This document shows positions 5,018-5,366 of a stretch of DNA of 5,366 nt, in pieces; within the stretch, counting starts at the first letter, position 1; each line of letters begins with the position of its first letter. Both the position numbers and the translations under genes were made by a program. The stretch covers positions 1-5,366 of the forward strand of contig JANQGN010000105.1 in the NCBI GenBank assembly GCA_028277295.1. Direction: 5' to 3'. A model generated the notes under the pieces. The model worked only from the letters and a program-made list of their open reading frames with translations, did not search any database and had not been told where the DNA came from. This DNA comes from Rhodospira sp. (lineage in GTDB: Bacteria; Pseudomonadota; Alphaproteobacteria; Rhodospirillales; Rhodospirillaceae).

Positions 5018-5366
5018 TCACAGAGCGTGGGTCTGCATCCACAGTTCCAGTAGCGCCACCTGCCAAAGCTTGGAGCCGCGCAGGGGCGTGATATGCCGAT
5101 CAGGCTCGGCCAGCCAGGTGTCGAGAGCGTCCCGCTGGAACAGGTCGCGCTCGCGCGCCCGCTGGCTGTCCAGGGCGTCGCGCACGAAGTCCAGGTAGGG
5201 TCCCTGGATGTACTTGAGGGCGGGCACGGGGAAGTACCCCTTGGGGCGGTCGATGACCGCCAATGGAATCACGCGGCGGGCGGCGGCCTTCAGCACCCCC
5301 TTGCCCTCGTCGCGGATCTTGTGCTCGGCCGGGATGCGTCCGGCCAGTTCCACAAGCTCATGGTCC
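5018..5366 (-). CDS. asnO: N-acetylglutaminylglutamine amidotransferase, C-terminal end (partial, runs off the right edge)
   Basis: The last 115 complete codons of an asparagine synthase-type class II glutamine amidotransferase. The visible part starts DHELVELAGRIPAEHK, the conserved stretch in the synthetase domain of asparagine synthetases. It continues with GKGVLKAAARRVIP and DRPKGYFPVPALKYI, the usual Lys-Gly-Phe/Tyr-type segment near the end of the domain, and ends LLELWMQTHAL. The N-terminal glutaminase domain and the ATP-pyrophosphatase motif are off the window; full-length relatives are about 590 residues. The reading is open to the edge, so internal GTG/ATG codons are not starts. Assignment to the osmolyte amidotransferase rather than a generic AsnB rests on direct linkage to ngg, 18 nt downstream on the same strand, and on recalled family similarity. 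AsnO supplies the amide nitrogen of the NAGGN dipeptide. Confidence 0.92.
   Translation of the reverse strand, partial: DHELVELAGRIPAEHKIRDEGKGVLKAAARRVIPLAVIDRPKGYFPVPALKYIQGPYLDFVRDALDSQRARERDLFQRDALDTWLAEPDRHITPLRGSKLWQVALLELWMQTHAL

Noticed and set aside
3248..5053. A 601-codon open frame on the plus strand opposite ngg
   Set aside because: It is an antisense shadow caused by GC-rich codon use in ngg. Its translation is His/Gly/Ala-rich with no recognisable domain, while the opposite strand has full GNAT and ATP-grasp motifs.

Overview
The window is very GC-rich, densely packed chromosomal DNA. The protein sequences point to an alphaproteobacterium, probably Rhodospirillales. This rests on a His-type (probably non-discriminating) aspartyl-tRNA synthetase, a long GTP cyclohydrolase II with an N-terminal extension, an alphaproteobacterial-style winged-helix regulator, and an N-acetylglutaminylglutamine amide (NAGGN) osmolyte locus. 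The taxonomy is inferred from remembered family resemblance, not from a search.

Layout, left to right. Positions 1-357 (minus) hold the first 119 codons of aspS; the rest of the gene lies outside the window. A 236-bp divergent spacer (358-593) carries a perfect TTGACA hexamer, a GAAC-N7-GAAC direct repeat resembling the alphaproteobacterial LexA box, a short inverted repeat and a weak candidate sufE promoter. Positions 594-1019 (plus) encode SufE, the sulfur-accepting partner of the SufS cysteine desulfurase. Its stop codon directly abuts the stop of the convergent ribA (1020-2186, minus), which encodes GTP cyclohydrolase II, the first step of riboflavin synthesis. A 184-bp divergent spacer (2187-2370) separates ribA from an OmpR/PhoB-type regulator (2371-3156, plus) whose receiver domain has lost the phosphoacceptor Asp and other switch residues.

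The regulator converges, with a 16-bp gap, on the NAGGN locus. This is ngg (3173-4999, minus), a fused GNAT acetyltransferase and ATP-grasp ligase. It is preceded by the 3' end of asnO (5018-5366, minus), a glutamine-dependent amidotransferase of the asparagine synthase family. AsnO and Ngg together make the dipeptide osmoprotectant NAGGN. The two are 18 bp apart and almost certainly cotranscribed.

The window is mainly housekeeping (translation, Fe-S assembly, riboflavin) plus one known osmoadaptation system. I see no mobile element, CRISPR array, RNA gene or clearly new system. The points most worth a second look are the phosphorylation-dead receiver, the LexA-like repeat and the unassigned N-terminal half of RibA. 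No strong factor-independent terminator is visible at either convergent junction.
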